This document shows, piece by piece, positions 18,402 to 26,416 of a stretch of 64,000 nt of DNA. The stretch's first letter is position 1. Every line of letters begins with the position of its first letter. Below the pieces are notes generated by a model. The model saw only the letters and a program-made list of their open reading frames with translations, ran no database searches and was not told where the DNA came from. The stretch spans positions 496,001-560,000 of the forward strand of contig NZ_CP015596.1 in NCBI RefSeq assembly GCF_001644575.1, written 5' to 3'. The translations under genes and the position numbers were made by a program. The stretch is from Mycobacterium adipatum. Its GTDB lineage: Bacteria > Actinomycetota > Actinomycetes > Mycobacteriales > Mycobacteriaceae.

Positions 18402-19037
18402 TTACGACGGCAACGACCACAGCTTGTTTGCCAACAAGAGTTCCAGCTGCCGCACCACGGCCGCCGTTTCGTCATGTGACCCGACGTAGCCGGCGTAGAA
18501 CCCCATCCCCCACATCACCGAGACCAGCATCTCCACCAGGCTCGCAACATCGGCATCGGTGGTTAGCTCACCTTGGGTAACAGCATCGGTGACGGCCCAC
18601 TGCACGAAGGCCCGCGAATTCGCGAGCGGGTCGTGGGTGTCCTGGCTGAGCTCGGGATGCCGCTGGGCCTCCAGCACCGAGGTCACCAGGAACGCCGCAA
18701 TCGACCGGTCCGGGCTGTCCGCCTGCATGGCGACCGAGTAGAACGCCGACAGCCTCTTCAGCAGAGTGGGCTCAGACCTGGCCTTCTCGACGCCGGCCCG
18801 CACGACCACGGCATTGGTGTGCTCGACCACTTCCCGGTAGAGCACGTGCTTGCTCGGGAAGTAGTGGTTGATCGCCGGACGGGTCAGGTCGGACCGAACC
18901 GCGATGGCCTGGAATGTTGCTGCGTCATAACCGAGTTCGCTGAACACCTCGCGCGCAGCCTGCAGGATGCGTTCGCGGGTCTCCGCTGCCTTGGCGGCAG
19001 GCGGACGACCCGGACCTCTGCTGGCTATATGCGGCAC
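18402..19037 (-). CDS. TetR-family transcriptional regulator (Rv0144-like)
   Basis: A 211-residue regulator if it starts at GTG 19037. The helix-turn-helix is at about residues 41-60 (TFQAIAVRSDLTRPAINHYF), preceded by a basic RGPGRPPAAKAAETRERIL arm. The start is uncertain: in-frame GTG 19061 and the far upstream ATG 19070 also exist, and no ribosome site is clear. A 20-base palindrome (19033-19052) overlaps GTG 19037. Its position beside the methyltransferase and ALDH genes suggests that it regulates itself and perhaps them; the ligand is unknown. Confidence 0.85.
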   Translation of the reverse strand: MPHIASRGPGRPPAAKAAETRERILQAAREVFSELGYDAATFQAIAVRSDLTRPAINHYFPSKHVLYREVVEHTNAVVVRAGVEKARSEPTLLKRLSAFYSVAMQADSPDRSIAAFLVTSVLEAQRHPELSQDTHDPLANSRAFVQWAVTDAVTQGELTTDADVASLVEMLVSVMWGMGFYAGYVGSHDETAAVVRQLELLLANKLWSLPS

Positions 19038-19052
19038 AGTCAAAATTGTGCC
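19033..19052. promoter_or_regulatory. Palindrome at the TetR start, possible autoregulatory operator
   Basis: GGCACA at 19033-19038 is matched by TGTGCC at 19047-19052, separated by eight A/T-rich bases. It overlaps the favoured GTG start of the minus-strand TetR gene (19037). TetR operators are commonly short palindromes of this kind at the regulator's own start. The palindrome is seen directly; binding is inferred. Confidence 0.45.
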
Positions 19053-19132
19053 ACAGATCACCCGCCCCACGGCCGCCAGATGATTGCGCGCGGACGCAGC
19101 GAAGCGCCTTCAGCAAACTGACAGGCGGCCTC

Positions 19133-20104
19133 TCAGTGAGCCCGGTGTGGGGTGAGAGCGTTCGGCGGCAGCGACCCGAACCGGCCGGCGTTGAAGTCCT
19201 CCAACGCCTGCAGGACCTCCGATTTGGAGTTCATGACAAACGGCCCGTACTGCACCACCGGCTCCCGGATCGGTTGACCGCCGAGCAGCAGCACCTCCAG
19301 CGCCGGGCGGTTGCCATCCTGGGTGGCATCGGCAGCGACGCTGATCCGGTCACCGCGTCCGAGCACCGCCAGTTGGCCGTGCTGGATCGGCTGCCCCGCG
19401 GGCCCCACGGTTCCCCGGCCCGAGAGTACGTAGACCAGGGCATTGAACTGGCGGTTCCACGGCAGGTTCAGCCGCGCGCCGGGCTGGACGGTGGCGTGCG
19501 CCAAGGCGATCGGGGTGTGCGTCTGGCCCGGTCCGGCGTGCTCTCCGACGCTGCCGGCGATCACGCGCACCAGCGCGCCGCCATCCTCGGAGGCCAACAG
19601 CTCGACCGCAGTTCCCTCGATGGATTGGTAACGCGGAGAAGCGAATTTGTCCTTGCGCGGCAGGTTGACCCAGAGCTGGACGCCGTGGAACAGTCCGCCG
19701 CTCTCGACCAATTCGGCCGGCGGCGTCTCGATGTGCAGGATGCCGGACCCCGCGGTCATCCACTGGGTGGCTCCGTCGGTGATCAGACCGCCGCCGCCGT
19801 GCGAGTCCTGATGCGCGAACCGTCCGTCGATCATGTAGGTGACCGTCTCGAAACCGCGATGCGGGTGCCAGTCGGTACCGCGCGGTTCACCCGGCTGGTA
19901 TTCGATCTCGCCCATCTGGTCCATGTGCACGAAGGGGTCCAGCTCGGCGGCACTGACCCCGGCGAAGGCGCGTATCACGGGGAACCCCTCGCCTTCGTAT
20001 CCGCGCGGGCCGGTGGTCACGGACCGCACGGCGCGTTCGACGTCGCCCGGCGCGGCCGCAGCGATGCGAGGGAGGGTGAGTGTGTCGGCGGTGATGGCAG
20101 GCAT
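19133..20104 (-). CDS. Pirin family protein
   Basis: A 323-residue double-cupin protein. The N-terminal cupin carries the metal-site histidines His80 and His82 in WHPHRGFETVTY, His124 in SGILHIE and Glu126. Pirins bind iron, and some oxidise quercetin-like compounds. It is a lone gene, convergent with the TetR side and divergent from the small membrane protein gene. A second pirin-like gene lies at 49027-49983. The substrate is unknown. Confidence 0.9.
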   Translation of the reverse strand: MPAITADTLTLPRIAAAAPGDVERAVRSVTTGPRGYEGEGFPVIRAFAGVSAAELDPFVHMDQMGEIEYQPGEPRGTDWHPHRGFETVTYMIDGRFAHQDSHGGGGLITDGATQWMTAGSGILHIETPPAELVESGGLFHGVQLWVNLPRKDKFASPRYQSIEGTAVELLASEDGGALVRVIAGSVGEHAGPGQTHTPIALAHATVQPGARLNLPWNRQFNALVYVLSGRGTVGPAGQPIQHGQLAVLGRGDRISVAADATQDGNRPALEVLLLGGQPIREPVVQYGPFVMNSKSEVLQALEDFNAGRFGSLPPNALTPHRAH

Positions 20105-20245
20105 GACCGATTCAACCGGACCGTGGTCCGATTAATTCCGTGCCGGTCCGCCCCCCGATCCCGCCGCCAGGTTTGGATTTTGACGTTTTTGGCAATTCAG
20201 CGTTGCGACAACAACTGTCCGCACCACCAAAAGATGGGAACCGCC

Positions 20246-20401
20246 ATGATTGTGCTCGGCATCGTGCTTCTGCTGATCGGTTACTTCACCAGTTTGTCGA
20301 TCCTCTACACGATCGGCGCGATTCTCGTCGTGGTCGGAGTCGTGCTGTGGATCCTCGGCGCCGTCGGCCGTCCGGTCGGTGGTCGAAAAGTCTGGTTCTA
20401 G
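20246..20401 (+). CDS. Small hydrophobic protein (DUF6131-like)
   Basis: A 51-residue protein made almost entirely of two membrane helices (MIVLGIVLLLIGYFTSLSIL and YTIGAILVVVGVVLWILGAV) and a short basic tail, GRPVGGRKVWF. This pattern is widespread and unnamed in mycobacteria. ATG 20246 follows GGGAA by a suitable spacing; an ATG four codons earlier (20234) is possible. Its TAG stop shares the palindrome CTAG with the stop of convergent ptsI. No function is known. Confidence 0.75.
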   Translation: MIVLGIVLLLIGYFTSLSILYTIGAILVVVGVVLWILGAVGRPVGGRKVWF

Positions 20402-22092
20402 CCGGTCTTTGCACCCAAGACGGCAAGTGCCGCGGATCTCGCGTCTGCGGCACTTGCCGTCTGTACGACCGCCGCCGCGGCGGCGCGGCAACGGTCCAGT
20501 GTCACTTCGGCCAGTGCGGCACCCACTCCGGGGACGGCGGTGGCGGCCGCCGACAACGATGTCACGCCCATGCCCACCAGCACGCACGCCAGCAGCGGGT
20601 CCGCGGCCGCCTCCCCGCACACACCCACCGGTTTACCCACCGCCGCGCCGGCACGCGCGGCCAGTTCCACCAGCGCCAGCACGCCGGGCTGCCAGGGATC
20701 GGTGAGGGTGGCCAGTTCCGCGGACATCCGGTCGGCGGCCATCGTGTACTGGGCCAGGTCATTGGTGCCGATCGACAGGAAGTCGACGTGCTCCAGGATA
20801 TGGTTGGCCAACAGTGCCGCCGCCGGGATCTCGATCATCACACCGGGCGTCAGCCCAAATGAACGCGCCTCCGCGGCAAAGTTTTTCGCCTCGTCCGGGG
20901 TGGCGATCATGGGCGCCATCACCCACGGATCACTGCCGGTGGCCTGTGCCGCGGACGCGATCGATTCGAGCTGGCGGGTCAGCAGTCCCGGATTGCCGAA
21001 CGAAATCCGCACCCCGCGCACCCCCAGTGCCGGGTTGGCCTCGTCCGGATGCCCGGCGAACTTCAGCGGCTTGTCCGATCCCGCGTCCAGGGTGCGGATG
21101 ACGACCTTGCGCCCCTCGAACGCGGTCAGCACCTCCGCATAGATCTCCGCCTGTTCTCGAACCGAGGGTTCGGTGTCGCGATTGAGGAAACACAGTTCGG
21201 TGCGGAACAGACCCACACCCTCGGCGGGTGTCTGGCTCGCCGATCGGGCCGCCGCCCCGTCCTGGACGTTGGCCAGCACCGCGACCCGATGCCCGTCGAC
21301 GGTGGCACCGGGACCCGTCCACAGCGCGATGCGCTCGGCATCCTCACGCGCCCTGGCGACCGCGCGCTGTGCCTCGCCCGCGTCCGGCGACACCGTCACC
21401 GTGCCGAGGGAGCCGTCGACCATCACCGGCACACCCGCCGCAACGGCATCCAGCCCCTCCACCGCCACCACGCACGGGATGCCCAGTTGACGGGCGATGA
21501 TCGCGGTGTGGCTCGTCGGGCCGCCCAGGGTGGTCGCCAACGCCACCACCAGGGCCGGATCCAGACCGGCCGTATCCGCGGGCGCCAGATCCTCGGCGCA
21601 CAGCACCGAGGGCACATCCGGCACCGGCACACCGGGCTCGGGCAGCCCGGCAAGTTGCGCGAGCACACGGTCGCGGACGTCACGCAGATCGGTCACCCGT
21701 TCGGCCATCAGGTCGCCGGCCTTGGCCAGCGCGTCGGCGATCTTGGCGATCGCCCCTCCGACGGCCTGCTCGGCGGGGGTGCCCGCGGTGATCCGCTTCT
21801 CGGCATCGCCGAGCCAGGCGCGGTCTTGAGCCAGTGCCGCGGTGGTGGCGAGCACCTCCGAGGCGACGCCGGTGGCGTGTCCCGCGCGGTCGCGTAACCG
21901 CTCGGCCACCGCGGCAGCGGCCGCCTTCATCCGGGTGACTTCGGCCGGGCGGGCGGCCTCCTCGATCTCGGCGGCCTCGGTAGGGGGGACGCTGGGCCGC
22001 GCCCCCGGCCGGATGACCGGGGCGTACGCGACACCGGCGACCACCGGGACTCCGGTCAGAACCTGCGTCTCCGTCACGAAAGGTGTGCTCAT
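20398..22092 (-). CDS. ptsI: PTS enzyme I (phosphoenolpyruvate-protein phosphotransferase)
   Basis: A 564-residue cytoplasmic enzyme that takes phosphate from phosphoenolpyruvate and passes it to HPr. The phospho-carrier is His196 in LGGPTSHTAIIARQLGIPC. The C-terminal PEP-binding barrel shows GLFRTELCFLNRD, RTLDAGSDKP, NPALGVRG, FLSIGTNDLAQYTMAADR, and VGVCGEAAADP with the active-site cysteine. The start at ATG 22092 has no ribosome site, but a TTGACT/TAATCT promoter ends seven bases upstream, implying a leaderless message. It diverges from the deoR-fruK-fruA-ptsH operon, which supplies its partner HPr. Confidence 0.95.
   Translation of the reverse strand: MSTPFVTETQVLTGVPVVAGVAYAPVIRPGARPSVPPTEAAEIEEAARPAEVTRMKAAAAAVAERLRDRAGHATGVASEVLATTAALAQDRAWLGDAEKRITAGTPAEQAVGGAIAKIADALAKAGDLMAERVTDLRDVRDRVLAQLAGLPEPGVPVPDVPSVLCAEDLAPADTAGLDPALVVALATTLGGPTSHTAIIARQLGIPCVVAVEGLDAVAAGVPVMVDGSLGTVTVSPDAGEAQRAVARAREDAERIALWTGPGATVDGHRVAVLANVQDGAAARSASQTPAEGVGLFRTELCFLNRDTEPSVREQAEIYAEVLTAFEGRKVVIRTLDAGSDKPLKFAGHPDEANPALGVRGVRISFGNPGLLTRQLESIASAAQATGSDPWVMAPMIATPDEAKNFAAEARSFGLTPGVMIEIPAAALLANHILEHVDFLSIGTNDLAQYTMAADRMSAELATLTDPWQPGVLALVELAARAGAAVGKPVGVCGEAAADPLLACVLVGMGVTSLSAAATAVPGVGAALAEVTLDRCRAAAAAVVQTASAADARSAALAVLGAKTG
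20418..20462. repeat. 16-bp perfect inverted repeat inside ptsI 3' end
   Basis: AGACGGCAAGTGCCGC (20418-20433) is the exact reverse complement of 20447-20462, with a 13-base loop. It lies within the last codons of ptsI and just past the stop of the convergent small membrane protein gene. As RNA in either direction it would form a strong hairpin, possibly terminating the small gene's transcript. There is no T tract. Confidence 0.8.
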
Positions 22093-22191
22093 GTGATTCA
22101 GATTACAAGAAAGCATTGACAAGTCAACAGATTCAAGCGTAAAACCACATATATCAACATTCGACCCGGTGAAATGCGCGAACGGAGACCG
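22093..22191. promoter_or_regulatory. Divergent ptsI / fru operon promoter-operator
   Basis: On the minus strand, TTGACT (22127-22122) and TAATCT (22105-22100) are separated by 16 bases and lie seven bases from the ptsI ATG. On the plus strand, TTGACA (22116-22121) is followed 18 bases later by TAAAAC (22140-22145). The two -35 hexamers abut, forming an imperfect palindrome around TTGACAAGTCAA. GATTCA occurs at 22095-22100 and 22130-22135. The DeoR-type regulator encoded here is the likely binder. The promoters are sequence calls; regulation is inferred. Confidence 0.6.
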
Positions 22192-22971
22192 ATGTACGCC
22201 GAGGAACGCCAGCACGCCATCGCCGCTCTGGTGATGCAGCAGGGCCGCGCCTCGGTCGCCGAGCTGGCCCAGGCATATGAGGTGACGACCGAAACGGTGC
22301 GCCGCGACCTGGCCGTTCTGCACAAGGCCGGCCTGCTGCGCCGGGTGCACGGCGGAGCCGTGCCCGCGCGGGCCCTGCACCTGGTCGAGCAGGACGTCGG
22401 CGAACGCGACGCGACCCGTGCCGCCCACAAGGACGCCATCGCCGCGGCCGCCACCGACGTATTCCCGGTCGCGGGGTCCAGCGTGCTGCTGGACGCCGGC
22501 ACCACCACCAGCCGGGTCGCCGCGCTCATCCCCACCGACCGCGAGTTGGTGGTCATCACCAACTCGGTCCCGGTCGCCGCCCGCCTGTCGGCGATGCAGT
22601 CGGTGGCTCTGCACCTGCTCGGCGGGCGGGTCCGCGGGCTGACCCAGGCCACCGTCGGTGAGCAGGCCCTGCAGACCCTCGAACAGCTGCGGGTGGACAT
22701 CGCCTTCATCGGCACCAATGGCATCACCACGCGCCACGGCCTGTCCACCCCCGACGGCGAGGAGGCCGCGATCAAGCGCGCCATGGTCAGATGCGCGAAT
22801 TACGTCGTCGTCGTTGCTGATTCGTCGAAGATCGGCAGGGAAGAACTCCACAGCTTTGCGCCGATCTCCAGCGTCGACGCACTCATCACCGATACCGAGA
22901 TCACCGATCCCGCACGCGAGGAACTCGCCGCTCTCGGAATCGAAGTCACCTGCGCAGGAGCATCCGCATGA
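22192..22971 (+). CDS. DeoR-family transcriptional regulator of the fructose PTS
   Basis: A 259-residue regulator. The N-terminal DeoR winged helix is intact (QHAIAALVMQQGRASVAELAQAYEV then TTETVRRDLAVLHKAGLLRRVHGGA). The C-terminal sugar-phosphate sensing domain shows DAGTTTSRVAALI and FIGTNGI. ATG 22192 is preferred because GGAGA lies five to nine bases upstream; ATG 22174 is in frame. The stop overlaps the fruK ATG by four bases. By family precedent it represses the operon and is relieved by a fructose phosphate. Confidence 0.9.
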   Translation: MYAEERQHAIAALVMQQGRASVAELAQAYEVTTETVRRDLAVLHKAGLLRRVHGGAVPARALHLVEQDVGERDATRAAHKDAIAAAATDVFPVAGSSVLLDAGTTTSRVAALIPTDRELVVITNSVPVAARLSAMQSVALHLLGGRVRGLTQATVGEQALQTLEQLRVDIAFIGTNGITTRHGLSTPDGEEAAIKRAMVRCANYVVVVADSSKIGREELHSFAPISSVDALITDTEITDPAREELAALGIEVTCAGASA

Positions 22972-23945
22972 TCGTCACGGTCACCCCGAATCCCAGCATC
23001 GATCGCACCATCACACTGCCCGGCGCCCTGGTCCGCGGAGCGGTGCACCGGGTCAGTTCGGTGACCGACGAGCCCGGCGGCAAGGGCGTCAACGTCGCCC
23101 GTGCCCTCGGCCTCGCGGGCCTGGATGCACTGGCGGTGCTGCCCGCGGCCGAGGCCGACCCGATGCTGTCCGCGCTGCGGGCCTGCGGGGTTCCCTATGC
23201 CACCGTGCCCGTCCGCGGAGCGGTCCGAACCAACGTGGCCATCACCGAGCGTGACGGCACCACAACAAAACTCAACGAACCCGGCGCGTCCCTGGACGCC
23301 GAAGCCCTCAACGCGCTGACCCGAACCGTGATCGAAGCCGCCCAGCGCGCGGAGTGGATCGTGATGTCCGGGTCGTTGCCGCCGGGCGTACCGGCGAGCT
23401 GGTACGCCGACGTGGTCGCCGAGTTGGCCGGCCGCAACTGCCGCGTTGCGGTCGACACCTCGGATGCGCCGCTGTCGGCGTTGGCCGCCTCGTTCGGCCG
23501 GGCGGCCCCCGATCTCATCAAGCCCAACGCCGAGGAGCTTGCCGGGCTGACCGGTGCGTCGGGTCCCGAACTCGAAGGGGCCGCCGCCGCAGGTGATCCC
23601 ATGCCGGTGATCACCGCGGCCCGGCAACTCGTCGAGCGCGGCGCCCGCACCATCCTGGTCACTCTCGGTGCGGCCGGCGCGGTGCTCGTCGAACCGTCCG
23701 GCAGTTGGCTGGCCGGCTCGCCGCCGATCACCCCGCGCAGCACGGTGGGTGCCGGCGATTCCGCGCTCGCCGGCTACGTGCGGGCGGCCCTGGCCGGGGC
23801 GAGCGCCCCCGACAGGCTACGGATGGCCGTCGCCTACGGCAGCGCAGCCGCCTCCCTGCCGGGTTCCGCACTGCCCGGCCCCGAACTCATCGATCTAGAA
23901 GCCGTTCCGGTGAAAGCCATTTCACTGTCACGATCCGACACCTGA
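22968..23945 (+). CDS. fruK: 1-phosphofructokinase
   Basis: A 325-residue PfkB-family kinase converting fructose-1-phosphate, made by the PTS permease, to fructose-1,6-bisphosphate. It begins MIVTVTPNPSIDRT, has the first PfkB signature EPGGKGVNVARAL, and the second signature STVGAGDSALAGYV, whose Asp264 is the catalytic base. It overlaps the regulator stop by four bases and precedes fruA by 17 bases, all in one operon. Confidence 0.95.
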   Translation: MIVTVTPNPSIDRTITLPGALVRGAVHRVSSVTDEPGGKGVNVARALGLAGLDALAVLPAAEADPMLSALRACGVPYATVPVRGAVRTNVAITERDGTTTKLNEPGASLDAEALNALTRTVIEAAQRAEWIVMSGSLPPGVPASWYADVVAELAGRNCRVAVDTSDAPLSALAASFGRAAPDLIKPNAEELAGLTGASGPELEGAAAAGDPMPVITAARQLVERGARTILVTLGAAGAVLVEPSGSWLAGSPPITPRSTVGAGDSALAGYVRAALAGASAPDRLRMAVAYGSAAASLPGSALPGPELIDLEAVPVKAISLSRSDT

Positions 23946-23962
23946 GAACAGAAGGTCACTCC

Positions 23963-25924
23963 ATGTCCAGCTCACCCCCGGTGATCACCACCGACCTGGT
24001 CCTGCTCGACGCCGATGCCGGCGCCGACAAACAATCCGTCATCGCCCGCATCGCCGGGCTGCTCGTCGGCGCCGGCCGCACCGCCGAACCCGACGGCCTG
24101 ATCGCCGCCGCGATGGCCCGCGAAGACCAGTCCGCCACCGGCCTACCGGGTGGCATCGCGATCCCGCACTGCCGGTCCCCGTACGTCGACACCCCGACCA
24201 TCGGATTCGCACGCCTGTCCCCGAAGGTCGACTTCGGCGCACCGGACGGTCCCGCGGATCTGGTGTTCCTCATTGCCGCACCGGATTCCGGCGGCGCCGA
24301 CCACATGAAGCTGCTCTCCAGTCTGGCCCGCGCACTGGTCCGCAAGGACTTCGTCGAATCGCTGCGATCGGCGGGCACGGCCGGTGAACTGGTCGCCCTG
24401 GTCGAAGGTGTGGTGAACCCCGCACCCGCCCCCGCACCGCCGGCGAGCACCGCCGCACCGACCGCCCGCAAGAGCATCGTCGCGATCACCGCATGCCCCA
24501 CCGGGATCGCGCACACCTACATGGCCGCCGACGCACTGAAACTGGCCGCCGAACGCGCCGGCGTCGACTTCGTGGTGGAAACGCAGGGCTCCTCGGGCAG
24601 CACCCCACTGCCCGGCTCGACCATCGCCGCCGCCGACGCCGTCATCTTCGCCACCGACGTCGGTGTGAAGGACCGCGGCCGGTTCGCCGGCAAGCCGGTG
24701 ATCGCCTCCGGAGTCAAACGCGCGATCAACGAGCCCGACACGATGATCGCCGAAGCCATTGCCGCCGCGGATAATCCGCGGGCTGCCCGGGTGGAGGGCA
24801 GCGCGCCGCCCGACGGTGCGACCGAGGGATCCTCCAACGTCGGCTGGGGCACCCGGACCCGGCAGATCCTGCTCACCGGCGTGAGCTACATGATCCCGTT
24901 CGTCGCGGCCGGCGGTCTGCTGATCGCACTCGGCTTCCTGTTCGCCGGGTACGAGATCGCCGACAACGGCCAGGACATCGCGCTCAACAACTCGCTGACC
25001 AACCTGCCCGCAGGCGGTTTCGCCCAGTACCTCGGTGCGATCCTGTTCACCCTCGGAGGGCTGGCGTTCAGCTTCCTGGTTCCCGCGCTGGCCGGCTATA
25101 TATCCTTCGCGATCGCGGACCGGCCCGGACTGGCGCCCGGATTCACCGCCGGAGCGCTCGCCGTGCTCGTCGGCGGCGGCTTCCTGGGCGGTATCGCCGG
25201 CGGTGTGATCGCCGGTTTCGCGGCGCTGTGGATCAGCGGCATCAAGGTTCCACAGTGGCTGCGTGGTCTGATGCCGGTGGTGATCGTGCCGCTGGTGGCC
25301 TCGCTGGCCGTCGGGCTCATCATGTTCTTGCTGATCGGCCGGCCGCTGGCCTGGGTCAACACCAGCCTGACCGATTGGCTCAACAGTCTCACCGGCACCT
25401 CGGCCATCCTGCTGGGCGTCATCCTCGGCCTGATGATGTGCTTCGACCTCGGCGGCCCGGTCAACAAGGCTGCCTACGCGTTCGCCACTGCCGGACTCGC
25501 CGCCAACACCACCGCGTCCTTCGAGATCATGGCCGCCGTGATGGCCGCCGGCATGGTGCCGCCGCTGGCCATGGCACTGGCGACGACCATCCGGCCCCGG
25601 CTGTTCAGTGAGCCGGAGAAGGAAAATGGCCGCGCCGCTTGGCTTCTCGGAGCGTCGTTCATATCCGAGGGAGCCATCCCGTTCGCCGCCGCCGACCCGC
25701 TGCGGGTCATCCCGTCGATGATGTTCGGCGGCGCCATCACCGGCGCGCTGTGCATGGCGTTCAACGCCGGGTCACGTGCCCCGCATGGCGGAATCTTCGT
25801 GCTCTTCGCAATCGACAACCGGTTGGGCTTCGTGATCTCTATCGTCGCAGGCATGGTCGCCGCCGCGCTCGCCGTCGTCGCCGCCAAGCAGTTCGCCAAG
25901 CCCCGCCAAGCCGTTTCCGCCTGA
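23963..25924 (+). CDS. fruA: Fructose PTS permease EIIABC
   Basis: A 653-residue three-domain permease in the order A-B-C. The EIIA domain carries the phospho-histidine His69 in IAIPHCRS. A proline/alanine linker follows. The EIIB-Fru domain carries Cys178 in ITACPTGIAHTYMAA. The EIIC domain, from about residue 290, has eight or more membrane segments, with FDLGGPVNKAAY and GSRAPHGGIFV near the sugar site. ATG 23963 follows GAAGG at a good distance. It imports fructose as fructose-1-phosphate using phosphate from PtsI and PtsH encoded beside it. Confidence 0.95.
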   Translation: MSSSPPVITTDLVLLDADAGADKQSVIARIAGLLVGAGRTAEPDGLIAAAMAREDQSATGLPGGIAIPHCRSPYVDTPTIGFARLSPKVDFGAPDGPADLVFLIAAPDSGGADHMKLLSSLARALVRKDFVESLRSAGTAGELVALVEGVVNPAPAPAPPASTAAPTARKSIVAITACPTGIAHTYMAADALKLAAERAGVDFVVETQGSSGSTPLPGSTIAAADAVIFATDVGVKDRGRFAGKPVIASGVKRAINEPDTMIAEAIAAADNPRAARVEGSAPPDGATEGSSNVGWGTRTRQILLTGVSYMIPFVAAGGLLIALGFLFAGYEIADNGQDIALNNSLTNLPAGGFAQYLGAILFTLGGLAFSFLVPALAGYISFAIADRPGLAPGFTAGALAVLVGGGFLGGIAGGVIAGFAALWISGIKVPQWLRGLMPVVIVPLVASLAVGLIMFLLIGRPLAWVNTSLTDWLNSLTGTSAILLGVILGLMMCFDLGGPVNKAAYAFATAGLAANTTASFEIMAAVMAAGMVPPLAMALATTIRPRLFSEPEKENGRAAWLLGASFISEGAIPFAAADPLRVIPSMMFGGAITGALCMAFNAGSRAPHGGIFVLFAIDNRLGFVISIVAGMVAAALAVVAAKQFAKPRQAVSA

Positions 25925-25974
25925 CCCAGATCACCCAGTACACCGGTAAACACCGAACAACCAAGGAGAACACA

Positions 25975-26232
25975 ATGCCCGAGAAGACCGTCACCGTCGG
26001 ATCGTCCATCGGCCTGCACGCCCGGCCCGCCGCAATCATCGCCGAGGCCGTGGTCAACGCCGGTGTCGAGGTCACTCTTGCCCTCGATGGTGGCGAACCC
26101 GTGGATGCCGGCTCGGCGCTGATGATCATGACGCTGGGCGCCGGGCACGGTGCGCAGGTGACGGTGAGTTCCGAGGACGCATCTGCACTGGCCACCATCG
26201 CCGACCTGGTGACCAAGGATCTCGACGCCTGA
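25975..26232 (+). CDS. ptsH: Phosphocarrier protein HPr
   Basis: An 85-residue cytoplasmic carrier of phosphate between enzyme I and the EIIA domain. The active histidine is His15 in GLHARPAA. A serine at 47 (AGSALMIMTLGAG) occupies the place of the regulatory serine of Firmicute HPr, but no HPr kinase is visible here. ATG 25975 is preceded by AAGGAG. It is the last gene of the fru operon. Confidence 0.95.
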   Translation: MPEKTVTVGSSIGLHARPAAIIAEAVVNAGVEVTLALDGGEPVDAGSALMIMTLGAGHGAQVTVSSEDASALATIADLVTKDLDA

Positions 26233-26416
26233 GCACCCCCGAGAAAGCGGAACGGACCCCATCACCCCGCCCGTAAAATGACTCTGGCAAAGCTGGGAAG
26301 AAGGACCGCATTTAGGCTGTCGTGACTGGATGCGCCGCCGCGAGGCGGCCTCCGCTTTGCTGCGGGTTGTGTCTGCACGATCCGCATCCGGGGATTGCAA
26401 GGGGGAGTGAACAACC
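26233..26416. promoter_or_regulatory. Intergenic region between ptsH and mycP1
   Basis: These 184 bases hold no gene. A short GC hairpin, GCCGCC/GGCGGC with loop GCGA, lies at 26334-26349 and could end the fru operon transcript or structure the mycP1 leader. GGGGGAG lies about ten bases before the mycP1 GTG. A promoter for mycP1-eccE1-espB-espL should be here, but no clear -35/-10 pair stands out. Confidence 0.4.
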
